Source: Acanthosepion pharaonis
Taxonomy: Eukaryota; Mollusca; Cephalopoda; Sepiida; Sepiidae
DNA: 64,000 bases
Reading direction: 5' to 3'
NCBI GenBank assembly: GCA_903632075.3
Contig: CAHIKZ030005207.1
Coordinates: 1,575,001 to 1,639,000, forward strand
Numbering within the stretch: position 1 is the stretch's first letter; each line of letters starts with the position of its first letter. This document shows, one piece after another, positions 53,561-64,000 of this stretch. The translations under genes and the position numbers were made by a program. The notes under the pieces are model-generated. The model was not told the DNA's origin and made no database searches. It saw only the letters and a program-made list of their open reading frames with translations.

Positions 53561-55456
53561 AATCACTTAAAAGTCATGAAGAGATGTTCTTCATGTAAAC
53601 AAGTTTTGTCTAAGACATATCAGATTGAATCAAGAACGAATATTTATATTTTTCTAACTTCAAGTTGGGTTATAAGATATACCAATCATTCTTTAGTTTC
53701 TACCATGGATTCACGCTAATAAGAAGAAAATTGATTATTTTTCTCGATTATTGATGAGGAAAAATAAACTTAGGAACAATAATGCAAAGCGATCAAAACA
53801 TTGAGAAGGGCAACAAAAAAAGTGCATTCAAGCATAAGTCTCTGCTAAAAGCCTATTGAACTCAACATCTTCCAAAATTATCGACGTAATAGTACTTAAA
53901 TAATTATTTGTAAGAGATCTTTACATAAATTCTTGACTATTTTCACAAAAAAATAAACAAACGGGAACAAATTGGGCTGACATTCCCCCCTAGTGTTTCT
54001 GGCAACAGTGTTGTAAACAACATTAATGATAAAAACTTTCTATGCTATTGAATTTGTCTGTTCTTAAAATAAGAACACTAACCTTAAATCTGAAATTAAC
54101 ATAAGTATTATTCCTTTGCCAAGTTTGTGGAATTAAGTGCTCTAAAAGAAAAAATATGATTCTCATGTAAAGCAAAATATTTAAAGTCTATCTATTAAAC
54201 TACAATGACGTACAAAAAATTAACTATAAAAAATACGAGACAAGTTCTCAAATAGATGCAGTGATTACAAATTATTTAAAAAAGAGTAATTACAAAAGAC
54301 CTATGAGTGGGATACATCCTCAATATATTCTTGCTTGAGAATCCAAATAAGGAACCGTTAATAACATATGAGCGGGGATATTGTATTAGATATTTTCGAA
54401 AAGATTATGGAAGCACAACTTTTGAATAAATATTTTAGTACTTTACCAAAACAGTTTAGCATCAAAATATCAACTTAGCATGTCATAATCAAATTAATGA
54501 ATAATTCGATTGTAAAACTAAATTAGGTAAGTTAAGCATTGCAGGTAACAGATGGTAATGTAACGTTTAAGTTTGCTTTTATAAAAAAAATCCTTTTGCG
54601 TCTCGTCTGGATATTTTTGTTTTCATTTTACTTTATGTTCAAAGAAATCAGTAAATTATGAAATTGTGCATTCAAGAGTTAGAATTAATCATTTCATATC
54701 GTGAAAAATAATACAGAAAATCCTTGTAACAGATTTTAAGTACGAAAACCATTCTGGAAGCACTATTTTCAGAGAAAGATTGTCGTGTGGGATTGTATTT
54801 TCGTTAAAATCTACTTCTCTCAGTTTGTATTTTTAACATAAAAGATAATGAAGTTACTTCTTAAACTATAACTTTTCAATAGAATAAAAATTTTGTTGAA
54901 ATTATATCAAATAACCTTTCATATTTTTACTTTATTTTCATTTTGATTTATAAAAAATTAAATGGTAATTTAAACTTCGCATGTTCTGAAAATTATATTT
55001 CTGTATATTTCAAAGTAAGAAAAATCGTTAGCTTTTCAAAGGTTTCCTTTATTTTCTTTATGTATATGTAGAACAAAGGAAGTTCCAGAAATAGCATCGT
55101 CCCAAACAATGGAGCTTAAATGTGATTTTTATTTAAAATAGAGAGAGATATTAAACAAATTCATGTACGACAATATATAATATAAATAATATACATCAAA
55201 TCACTTCTGCTATCTGTATCAATTTTGATGGCGATGACACGTTTTGCAAACAAAAGAAAAATATAGAAAGATTAAAATGTACGTGTATTTACATAAGGAG
55301 ATAGTAATATGAATTTGGAAATTATTGGGTGTATATAATTGAGATCGATAAAAGAAATATTATTTATGTACATGTAGATAAAAATATTACTTAGCAATAA
55401 ATAAATATTAAACTAATATTTTTCTATTGTTCGCCTTAACTGAGTTCGTATTAAAA
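53561..55456. other. No gene seen; upstream of receptor gene
   Basis: AT-rich, few repeats, unusually free of transposons for this window. It contains any promoter of the 55457 gene, but no element can be assigned. Confidence 0.45.
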
Positions 55457-56500
55457 ATGCATAAATCAAGTCGGGTGAAGCCTATTGTAAACGTCATAAC
55501 AGTAGGAAATGTCCCAAAAGAATTAAATACCCCCTCATTTACAGGAGATAATTTCTCAGAGACTCGCAGCAAAATCCCTTTTGGGAACACGCTTATTTAC
55601 AAGGAAATCCAGTTGCTTATTATCTCACTAAAACTTTGTGGACTTTTTCCAATACACGGAAAACGCTGCTCAGTTTCGTCACTCCTGTGGCAATTTCACC
55701 ACTTTTTTGTTTTCTCTCTTATGGTTCTTAACTTGCTACGGTCATTATCGACCTTCGATCCAAAAGACGGACTCGGCCCAATTTTCTTCATGAAAATACA
55801 ATGGACAATTTGGTCTCTGGAAAACTTTACCAAGATAGTTGTATTCTGGGTTGGTTTCAAAAAGTGTTGCAGAATTCCACTGCTGTTTCTGAAGCAAGAC
55901 AAACTCATTCGCCAATGTCTTGAATGTCTGGGGAATTTCCACAGAATAGTTGTGTCCATGTTTGTGTTGACAATACTACTACCCGCGTTAAACGTCCTAT
56001 TCCACATTGTCTGTCACCTGGTGTCACCTAGTTTGTCTGAACTACAATTTTCCAGCAGGTGGCCGAGTTTCCTCAAGAATAGTCTGACATTCTGGCTGAA
56101 GCTTATCATTGACTTACCGATTGTGTATCTGAATAGCGCAATTTGTACGACCGCAGCCTGTTTCTTTTGCTTCATGTGTTACTTGATTGTGAAGAATTTG
56201 AATAACTTGAGAATCAGCATCGAGAAAGTTACACTGGATGGATTTCTAACCGAAGATTTAGCTCACTACCGGTATCGTTTTCAAGAACTATGTGACGTCA
56301 TTGCTACTCTCGATTGTTCCTTCACGTACATAATCTTCCTGACACTTTTGGCGGGAATTCCACTCTTTTGCGTCATATTTTATCAAGCTATATATTTCTC
56401 AAATTCTGTTGACGAATCCGCATTTTTTGGTATTCTGCTGATTGCGTTAATCGTCTATATGAGCCTCTTTCTTCTTCTACCTGCATGGATAAACAGTGAG
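55457..56500 (+). CDS. Gustatory receptor family (7tm_7) protein, exon 1
   Basis: The exon encodes 348 residues of a multi-pass receptor, by family a chemosensory ligand-gated channel in sensory neuron membranes. I start at ATG 55457; the frame is open about 30 bases further up but without another ATG. Helices lie at residues about 77-96, 115-133, 164-187, 214-244, 288-313 and 322-342. Shared with the gene at 33413-34528 are KIQW in helix 2, the loop DLAHYRYRFQEL...TLD..F, and an N-terminal LKLCGLFP. Exon 1 ends at GAG (56500) before GTAAGA, phase 0, matching the donor position of the other gene. Exon 2 is 60673-60741. Helix 7 and the TY..QF end are not in the window, so the gene is partial. 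Ligand unknown. Confidence 0.85.
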
Positions 56501-56613
56501 GTAAGACAACTGAAGATCCTTTTTTATACATTTCTCTATTATCTTAAGTAATTAATCATCATTTTTAGATTACACATCAGTAATTTATTTTGTTTTTTCT
56601 AACGAGCTAGTAT

Positions 56614-56865
56614 ATTATAAAGTGAGTGCGTGACCAAGTGGTTATACCATAAGACCCGAGCTCGAATCTCATCATGGACGATTCATCAAAGTGACGTCTT
56701 GAGATGATCTCTGTGCGCGGTAGAATTGGGAAATGCCTGAGAAACCGTACCACAGATTGACCCAAGTGTGAAACTGGGCAATCGAAACTGGAAACCGTGC
56801 TACACATTGACCCAAGTGTTTTGTGTGAAACTGGGCAATCGAAACTGTTCGGAAGCTTTCGCCAT
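56614..56865 (+). repeat. tRNA-derived SINE of another family
   Basis: TGCGTGACCAAGTGGTTATA (A-box region) and GAGCTCGAATCTC (B-box) form a tRNA-like head. The body contains a ~60-bp duplication: GACCCAAGTGT and GAAACTGGGCAATCGAAACT each occur twice. Confidence 0.7.
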
Positions 56866-56867
56866 TG

Positions 56868-57025
56868 TTGTTTGTTTGTTTTACGGCAAATAAACTCCTC
56901 ATGGGTCATTTAATGCTGAAATTTAATTTTCTTGGGAGCATTAATAATTTCTTTTACAAAAACGTAGTGCTGGTAATTTCTTTTCCTATGAAAATGTATT
57001 GCTGTCATCTTCACTATAAAAATAT
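56868..57025 (-). repeat. LINE 3' end, minus orientation
   Basis: Minus strand: AAATTACCAGCACTACG, then AGCATTAAATGACCCATGAG, GAGTTTATTTGCCGTAAAAC and a CAAA tail. It has the same 3' UTR units and tail as 45096-45441. Confidence 0.7.
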
Positions 57026-57398
57026 ATTTCTACACTTTCATCGTTATTTGACCCCAGTTTGAGAGTTCACTATTTATCCATATCTGAGACCTTAACAGGT
57101 GCTACTATGATATTGCCATGGTTTTACTAGCATAAACTCACAAGTCCTCACCTAGATAGAAGCTCTTTAGTCTTAGTTGCAAATCTGTCTACAGGTGATG
57201 TATCGATAAAAATACCCATCCCCCAGCACCTATCCCCCAGTAGCCTGGCCACTCGCAGAGATGTATACCCACCAATATCGCAATGACTGAAATTCTTTAA
57301 ACCATAGAATTAAGTTACGTGAGTTCGCTCGCTGTCGTCGGTGGAAATAGTGCAAAATGATATTACAACAATATGTAATGTCTGCAACTTTGAGAAGA

Positions 57399-57400
<2 letters not shown>

Positions 57401-57429
<29 letters not shown>
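57401..57429. repeat. (TA)n microsatellite
   Basis: About 14 TA units abutting the Penelope-like 3' end. Confidence 0.95.
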
Positions 57430-57600
57430 TTCTTATGGTACAAAATTTAACGATAGCTAGGAATAAGCAAAATTTATATGGCATTTTAAAAAAGCTAAAA
57501 AGAACAACCGGTTTCACCTCAGCCTTATCAAGTTTATTTTCTGTGATATAAAAAATATATAAGCGTGTAAATTAAATTAATATAACGAATTGAAGGAAAA
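57430..57600 (-). mobile_element. Penelope-like element, 3' terminal region
   Basis: The minus strand contains AAACTTGATAAGGCTGAGGT, GAAACCGGTTGTTC and ends CCTAGCTATCGTTAAATTTT before (TA)n. It matches the arms at 51765-52097 and directly follows the endonuclease fragment 57614-57910 in minus orientation. Confidence 0.65.
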
Positions 57601-57613
57601 ACAAAATGACTTT

Positions 57614-57910
57614 TAAGAAAACTAGAGTCCGATAACATTCAGACCCATTAAGCATTCTCTCTGTTTACAAAGGGAAGGCCCACGGGATCTGATATATAAG
57701 GACTCTAGAACCTTGAGTTGATATGAGGATTGGGACCTAGATAAAATCGAAAAACGGTCCACACTAAAACCAATCACACAATTCCTGCTATTTATTACAT
57801 GCTCTGCAATAGAAGAGCCAGAAGTATTGGTTAATTGGCTTTTCCTGGCATCCGGATTCAAAATCCTGTCGGTGGGAGGTAAGTGTTGTTTTATTCTCAG
57901 ACCTAAACGT
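57614..57910 (-). pseudogene. Penelope-like element, end of GIY-YIG ORF
   Basis: The minus strand, from 57900 downward, reads LRIKQHLPPT, then NPDARKSQLTNTSGSSIAEH, VINSRNC, and LKVLESLYIRSRGPSLCKQR. The order SxIAEH(V/L)(I/L)NS...ES(L)YI....PSL is typical of the C-terminus of Penelope-like ORFs downstream of the GIY-YIG core. It supports calling the flanking hammerhead-like repeat Penelope-derived. The rest of the ORF is replaced by (TA)n at 57918-57967. Confidence 0.7.
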
Positions 57911-57914
57911 TGGG

Positions 57915-57917
<3 letters not shown>

Positions 57918-57967
<50 letters not shown>
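57918..57967. repeat. (TA)n microsatellite
   Basis: About 25 TA units. Confidence 0.95.
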
Positions 57968-57971
<4 letters not shown>

Positions 57972-58070
57972 TTTTTTTTGTGACCATCTAACTCATGTTG
58001 AATAAGAATATATACAGCCACCTATTTTTTAAAACTCTGCTATTTAGAAACTAATATGGGAACATTTTTT

Positions 58071-58745
58071 TTTTTTGCATTATGTCGTTTTGATATTTCG
58101 GCTCACTTGGTGCCAAACGTAGTTGCGCATTTCCGATCAGCAAGTACTGGTCGGCAAGTCCTGGTTATGACGATAAACTACATCCAGCAGCAAGGCCATT
58201 GATCGGGAGATTAGATCTTTTGAGGGTTGTGAAAAGACCTCTACTCTAAATTGCTTTTGTTCCCAAGTTCACCCTGACCCGGAATAGTAGCACCTGTTAG
58301 GATCCCAGCTTTGGGCAAATAGTGAACTCTCCCAAACAAAACACTACGAAAGTACAAAAATACAGATTTATAACAAAAATACCAGCAATATATTTTTATA
58401 TCAACAATACATATTTATTTATAGTAAAATTATCTACAATGCCTCAATCAGCATGACAGAACTTTAATGACATTAATCCATATAATATCCTACAATTTCT
58501 AAAATCAAACTATTCCAAAATATAACTTCAACAAAACAACATAAAACGCACATATCACCACCTCCAGTAATTATGTCCACACAAAGATGTATATGCACAA
58601 AAGCTGAGTATCATCTACCATGTATTCGATTGTGAAAGCAGAATAACATGTATCGTATTTTTATTACGTCAAAGCTCCCAAGTATATTAAATTTTGGTAT
58701 TAAATGAACCCTAAGGAGTTGATATGCCGTTAAACAAACAAATGA
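58071..58745 (+). mobile_element. Deletion derivative of the I/Jockey-type LINE
   Basis: TATGACGATAAACTACATCC, CACCCTGACCCGGAATAGTA, GCACCTGTTAGGATCCCAGC match 42668-42802. CACTACGAAAGTACAAAAAT then ACCAGCAATATATTTTTAT match the 3' UTR near 45093-45200. The end TTGGTATTAAATGAACCC, GAGTTGATATGCCGTTAAAC with CAAA repeats matches 45376-45430. ORF1 and ORF2 are absent. Confidence 0.75.
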
Positions 58746-59882
58746 AATCAAAAGTCCTGGTCGGTGTTCGAGTGCAGGTGAAAGGTCAGCAATTCATATT
58801 GTTGATCTTACAGATTTAAGATTTATTAAATAAAGCCCGCTTAATAGATTTGATAAATACTTGCCGCCATATAACAACTGCCTATATTTCGTGGAGTCAT
58901 TAGGTGACACGTGTGTCACAAGCCTCCTACAAAACCATGGAGATATGAGACACAGGATGTCTTTTATTTATTTATTTATTTATTTGAAGCGTAATTAGTC
59001 GCAGTGATGTCGTGGTCGCGTCTAGTACGAGGAGAAATACTAACAGCCATTTTTAAGAATTTCTAACACAACCATACATTCTTTTATTTTTAGAATTGTT
59101 AACCAGACGTTTTAGAGATTAAGTATTTATCCTCACATATACACACAGTTGAAAACCAGTATTTGATAAGATTCCTATTTACCCCAGATGTGATAAGAAA
59201 ATCATAAGTACCGTTTGTGTAATGCTGAAGAATGCTTTTGTTTTGCCATGCATTTACTCAAGTAGAAGGAATAAAGGGGACATGTATTAGTTTGAGCTGC
59301 AAAAGATAGGTACTTGTGGAGAGCCATAATCATCCACTTCCTGAAAAAGATGTCATCTTTAAGAAGAAAAAAGATTTATTAAATACTCAAAAACTGGTGC
59401 AATACAGTCTTCTACACTTATCTAGCCCTGCATTAGGCTATGCTTAACTGAGCAGATAGGCATATATTTTCCAGATTTTATTAATATTTACAAAGCTAAG
59501 TTTAATATGAAGGACACAGGCCCACTAGAAATCTAGTGTAGTACATTCTTTCAAACGAGGAAAATTTTGCTTTGAAAATTAGCATTCCAGTTTTTTTTGT
59601 TTTTGTTTTTTTAACCTGTTTCGAACATTAAACACTCTAAGGAATACGCAACTACCTTAGCTACAGAACAGGCTTTCAGATTTCAGTTAATATTACTAGT
59701 ATTATTCTTCCACCAATCAATTTAAAATATAACCGTGTCGAAGTTAAGAGAAAGATATTTATGTTGTCAGTACGAAATTCGAGATTTACACGAAGAAGTT
59801 TCTCCTCGATCTCATAAAATTCTGATCCTCTTTTCTATGAGTATCATCTTTTTTTTTTTTGCTATCTCAGACACTAAGATAC
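58746..59882. other. No gene seen (within intron)
   Basis: AT-rich; TTTA repeats at 58963-58984. GTGGAGAGCCATAATCATCC at 59319 is a lone SINE body piece. Confidence 0.45.
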
Positions 59883-60190
59883 GTGGATGTACGGGTGGTG
59901 TAATTGATAGTGGCACGGAATGAGAAATCGGCGAGCCGAGTTCGAATTCCAGTCGATTTCGTTACATTCACTTACGTACAAATACCCTTATGAAAGGTAT
60001 AAATTTATCGCTTCTCCCCCAGCTATGGATTAAATAGTAGGACTTATACAGAAAAAAATCATTATTTTCATTAAAAATATAGTTAATGGAATATTAACTC
60101 AGTAAAAAGGAATAATTTTTACTCCAGAATATGTATCGAATTTAAATAACTCAGCCACAAAGGGTTGATAAGCTATAAAAACAAATAATC
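59883..60190 (+). repeat. tRNA-derived SINE
   Basis: GGATGTACGGGTGGTGTAAT (A-box region) and CGAGCCGAGTTCGAATTCCA (perfect B-box), body TTCACTTACGTACAAATACC, tail AATAACTCAGCCACAAAGGG, TTGATAAGCTATAAAAA. Full length, head lacking most of the 5S part. Confidence 0.8.
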
Positions 60191-60299
60191 AATAGAAATA
60201 TATAATTTCAAACCAACACTCCGCATATTCCAATTTCTCAGTTAGCCAGAAGTATTGGAAAAAAATTAGGAAACAATTAAAATGAGGTTAATGATAATG

Positions 60300-60380
60300 G
60301 AAGACAAAATGGAAAAAAAATATGTAACGCGTTTCGTCCTCCTAAAAACACTTCATCAGACTGAAGTAATATTTATTTGC
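60300..60380 (-). repeat. Penelope-like terminal remnant with hammerhead-like core
   Basis: The minus strand reads CTTCAGTCTGATGAAGTG, then GGAGGACGAAACGCGTTACA. CTGATGA and GAAAC are intact, but stem II is weak and stem I is lost. Confidence 0.5.
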
Positions 60381-60672
60381 TAAAGGGAAACGCTAAAGCT
60401 GTAGGGATTTTACATTTCTGGCATCCGACGTATCTAAACCCACAACTCACCCGATATTTAAATTTGGTTTCCCAACACTTTGGTTTTATCACTGTTATTT
60501 TTAAATATCCCACATTGTGACAACAGAGGATATTTTTTTTTAGAAAGGTGAAATGTTGTAAGTAATTTCTTTGATTATTTGCATTGGCTCTTACGTTTTG
60601 TCGTCAGTAATTCAGTGGCCTAACCACTGGTCATAAAATAAACTAGTCCTTGATATAATGTTTATATTACAG

Positions 60673-60741
60673 ACGCGCAACCTTCTGCCGGTTTTGTACA
60701 AAATTCGAGTAAATAATGATTTGAAAAATCAGGAACTCGAG
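60673..60741 (+). CDS. Gustatory receptor exon 2 of the 55457 gene
   Basis: The 69-bp exon is bounded by TTATATTACAG and GTGAGT, phase 0 on both sides. It encodes TRNLLPVLYKIRVNNDLKNQ then ELE. The R.LL..L....I segment before helix 7 and the phase-0 introns here are characteristic of gustatory receptors. It continues exon 1 in frame. The final exon(s) were not found before 64000. Confidence 0.75.
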
Positions 60742-61063
60742 GTGAGTCTCGTTAACTGTGAATGTTTTTTTGTTTTTTGCTAAGTACTTTCTTTTGAAAT
60801 TTTTGCATTTTTCTTTATGTTCATGTTTGTTTATAACGCTTCCTCTGTATTTCCGATCCTTGTCATTTCAATTAATTAAATAAAAACATCATGAATAGTA
60901 TCAAAGGGGTCAACAGGTTCATTCTTTGTCTTTCTCACAAGTGTAGAGTTATAAGAACAAGCACAATTTTGAGATAGCTGAAAGGGCACTCGGTGACGAA
61001 CGAATTCACTCCATTGTTCTGCGAGAAGAGTTTCCTTCCTATTGCGCTATTTTTTAAAAAAAT

Positions 61064-61102
<39 letters not shown>

Positions 61103-61153
61103 GATTTGGCATTAAATAACCCACAGTGGTTGATATGCCATAAAACCCAAACA

Positions 61154-61227
<74 letters not shown>

Positions 61228-61429
61228 TATATTATCTTTTGCTCCAAGCAAAGCGCTAGTATAACTAAGACCGCTTTTCGGCAAAGTGTTCGACGCTTTC
61301 ATCAATGCTGAAGTGGTTAAGCATCTTACCTCTCTGGTCTTCTACGTAAGCTTCAGGTCTATACTGTTACATGACGATTGTTTGATTTAATCCAATCATT
61401 CCTATAAAATCGTGAAATGAAGGTCGTTC
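60742..61429. other. Intron sequence with LINE tail between (TA)n arrays
   Basis: TA arrays at 61068-61097 and 61158-61230 flank a LINE 3' end (GGCATTAAATAACCCACAGT, GGTTGATATGCCATAAAACC) at 61098-61155. Otherwise no feature. Confidence 0.7.
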
Positions 61430-62470
61430 TGAACGGGCTCGCTCTCAGATCCTTTCACACGTACGCGGGTGTCCCTGGGTCCTACGCTGTTTCTGATCTT
61501 CATCAATGATCTTCCTGATGCTATCAGTTCCGAAGTAACCAAGTAAGCATTTATGCAGATGACACTACCATTTAATCCTATCTCAGTAGGATTAAATGGT
61601 AGTGTCAGAGATGACAAAGTTAACCTGGCCGCTGCTCTTGAAAAGAACCTCCAATCAGTGGTTAATTGGGGCAGGAAATGGCTTGTAAATTGTAATGCCT
61701 CCAAGACTAAACCGCTTTCATTTAACCACCACAGAGAAACTTCCCTTCCAACCATCAGCAAGGCTGTTACACGACTTCAGGAATGCGTCTCACTATGCCT
61801 TCTTGCCCTTACGTTTTCAACTGACTTGAATTGGAACAACTACATTGAATCAATAGCTACATTCATTGCAAAAGAAAATTGGTTCTCTGTGTCGTGCTAG
61901 AAGTTTTTTCTCCTCAGCTACCATTCAGCTGTGCATCGAATACTGTTTCCATATCTGGTCAGGTGTTCCCGCTATTCATCTCGAGATTCTTGACAAAGTC
62001 CAAAGAAGGATCTGCAATATAATCGATCCTGGCCTGGCATCTTGACTTCAGTCATTTTCTCACCGATGTGATGAGGCTTCCCTGTGTCTTTTCTACAAAT
62101 ATTTTCATGGTAACTACACTGACGAGCTTTTTTCTTGGTGCCCCGACTACATGAATTTAAGCGTGCTACTAGATTGGCATCTAGGTCTCCTCCCCTTTTT
62201 ATTGTTGAAATAGTTTAATGTAACCACCCAACAGTTTTTTCTCGCATTTACCGACAATGGAACTCCTTACTTTTACTTGCTTCCCTGATAACTTTAATCT
62301 TCAAAAATTTAAATGCAATGTCGATCGCCATCTTGAACATCTTGAACCCCGACCATCTTTTATCCTTTTCTCAATCTCCACTATACCCAGTCTTTTCTCT
62401 CACTTTCACACTCTGTAGCCCCCCCCCTGCCTTGCTTGGGATGAAACGATAAAAAGACTCAAGGGCTTAC
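61430..62470 (+). pseudogene. CR1/Jockey-like LINE reverse transcriptase, C-terminal half
   Basis: The plus strand in family order: a degraded GSVLGP block, then LIFINDLPDAISSEV, IYADDTT (catalytic motif intact at about 61549-61569), NLAAALEKNLQSVVNWGRKW, CNASKTK, AKKIGSLCRARSFFSSATIQ, CIEYCFHIWSGVP, LDKVQRRICNIIDPGLAS, LFYKYFHGNYTDELFS. The 3' UTR ends GGGATGAAACGATAAAAAGA. It has frameshifts and a 20-bp snapback after the YADD motif, so it is dead. It is the most informative copy of this LINE family here. Confidence 0.8.
61561..61606. repeat. 20-bp perfect inverted repeat inside the RT
   Basis: GACACTACCATTTAATCCTA (61561-61580) and its exact reverse complement (61587-61606) with a 6-base loop. 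Confidence 0.95.
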
Positions 62471-62559
62471 TGGGAGTGGAAGAGAACGAGAACACTTTAG
62501 TGATGAGAAAGGATAATAAAAGAACAGGTTTCAAAAAGACATAAGATGGCGATTGACAT

Positions 62560-62815
62560 TTCATTCCAACTATGTATTTTCAACACTTCTATTCTAACAG
62601 TTGTTTTTCTCGTACAGTTTGCCTCCTGGGATTCATTTTTTCTTGCTTCCTTTTACCGTCTGTAATCTTCATAATTTAAAATGCAACGTCAATCGCCATC
62701 TTTTGTTTTCCTGTGAGCTGTTCTTTTATTGTCCTTTCTTCTCACTAAAGTTTTCTCATTCTCTTCCAGTAACACCTTAAGTCCTAGTGATATTATCTCC
62801 TTGATTGGGGTGAAA
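62560..62815 (+). repeat. CR1/Jockey-like LINE 3' end fragment
   Basis: GCAACGTCAATCGCCATCTT, CTTCTCACTAAAGTTTTC and GGGGTGAAATTAT repeat the end of 61430-62470. Confidence 0.6.
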
Positions 62816-64000
62816 TTATTTTTTCAAAAATGTGTTAAACACTATCATTAATCATAATAGTCTTGTTGTATCTTAATTTCGGACCAGTGATAATTAATTT
62901 TTTAATACCTTTATATTCTAGAACCATTATTAATGCAGTGATATATCTACTGTGTTGTGTTACTTTTGTGATATCAACGAACACTCGTTGCCACATTTGT
63001 GATGTCAACGAATACTCGTTTTCACTTTCGTAATGCTCATTATAGTAGAGACTTTGTAATCGCAGATACAACTATAGTACGCCGTTGAATAATACTGGTG
63101 TCAGACGCCTTCGAATTTCACTCGCACTAATAGTATTTGCTCGATAATACTCGCTCGAATAATAATCCGTACAGTGATCCGAATAGAGAAATAGTATAGT
63201 GAATAGAGTAGAGAATAGCGGTCCATATAGTAGTAATAGAGGATAGAGTAGAAATAACGAACCCAATATTAATAGAGGACAAAATAGAAATGCGATCAAT
63301 TAGACACAAGCTACCTCCCATATATATGTTTCCTTTATGGTCACGTGGTCTACTTAATTCAGTAATGGGATCGCCTGTGTTTGCTCATTGGCGATCTATG
63401 TTCAAACTCAAGTGGTCGACAGCAACACTTTATAACTATATAACAGTTACAAACTCTTACCTTACTTCCTGACCTCTAACAATTCCTTTTTTCCTCATTT
63501 ACAACATAAAGAGTGCTGAAATAAATTTTAATCACTAAATATTAGAATATTTATTTATTGTTGGGGGTGGATAATTAAACCTAAATAAAGAGAGAGAGAG
63601 AGAATTAATGGACATTGATATAAAAAAAACCCTGAAATCTTGACTCCATATATTGACTCCTAATTCAGTCGGCGCTGAAAAATAAAAATAACCATCGCAA
63701 TTAATGTTTAATTCACTGTCCTCCCGCAAACCATACTTTATAATAATATAATGGAATCGTCAAAGTCAATTGAAAGCTTTAACATATTTATTTAATAAAT
63801 CCTATCTGTGATATCAGAACATACATAAACTATGAAATGAAAATGCATGCTAAATAAATGAATATCATACCATATGCAACAGTTAATGCATAATAAGCAA
63901 TCAATCAGAACGCCATTAAAGTTCAACGGTCAACCGGAGCGTTTATTTAAGCCGAGGTCCAAATATGAATTTTTAACTGTCATAAAATCGATTCATCCGT
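62816..64000. other. No gene seen
   Basis: AT-rich; (GA)n at 63590-63602. It should still be intron of the receptor gene if that gene continues, but no final exon was recognised. Confidence 0.4.

Larger units (their letters stand above)
56501..60672 (+). other. Intron 1 of the receptor gene
   Basis: A 4172-bp intron with a GTAAGA donor and a TTATATTACAG acceptor. It hosts a SINE, LINE tails, Penelope-like fragments and (TA)n arrays listed separately. Confidence 0.7.

Noticed and set aside
55427..55456. Ten codons upstream of the chosen receptor start
   Set aside because: They would need a TTG start; the first ATG is at 55457.
63072..63321. 64-75 codon minus-strand frames near the right edge
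   Set aside because: Overlapping frames in a purine-rich stretch; considered as a last receptor exon but no helix-7 TY..QF signature.
1..64000. CRISPR arrays, bacterial operons, intact tRNA or rRNA genes
   Set aside because: None seen. Tandem repeats here are satellites or microsatellites, and tRNA- or 5S-like stretches lack complete folds and are parts of SINEs.

Overview
The window is AT-rich, intron- and repeat-dominated eukaryotic DNA. Nothing in it looks bacterial: there are no operons and no dense coding. The only host genes I can support are two divergent members of the seven-transmembrane gustatory-receptor (7tm_7) family, which is typical of arthropods. The transposon content (mariner, Tc-like DDE elements, hAT, CR1/Jockey-like and RTE-like LINEs, Penelope-like elements, tRNA- and 5S-derived SINEs) fits an arthropod. 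A chelicerate (spider, scorpion or horseshoe crab) is my best guess, but this is inference.

Layout. 1-14 kb holds a transposase tail at the left edge, a purine-rich minisatellite, small TIR elements and several truncated CR1-like LINE ends. 13.7-31 kb is a mosaic of 5S/tRNA SINEs, a long decayed endonuclease-reverse transcriptase LINE (16.6-18.8 kb, minus), Penelope-like fragments, (TA)n arrays, palindromes and a decayed DDE transposon. A receptor exon lies at 33.4-34.5 kb (minus), with an 81-bp tandem repeat upstream of it. 36-47 kb carries further SINEs and LINEs, including a LINE that keeps ORF1 but has lost nearly all of ORF2 (42.3-45.4 kb). At 47.5-47.9 kb a tRNA-like element carries a textbook hammerhead ribozyme, followed by an apparently intact mariner transposon (47922-49211) with TA target duplication. 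49-53 kb is rich in (TA)n and Penelope-like terminal repeats. The second receptor gene starts at 55457 (plus); its 4.2-kb first intron is full of repeats, and a 69-bp second exon lies at 60673-60741. The rest is LINE remnants and unannotated AT-rich DNA.

The most interesting theme is a set of hammerhead or hammerhead-like motifs (strong at 47784-47830, good at 28181-28228, weaker elsewhere). They sit in palindromic or tRNA-headed elements, often directly against (TA)n arrays, in the same window as Penelope-like GIY-YIG endonuclease fragments. A second theme is a chimeric SINE with a 5S rRNA-like head joined to a tRNA-like module; its 3' tail resembles the 3' end of the local LINE family, which suggests the LINE mobilises it.
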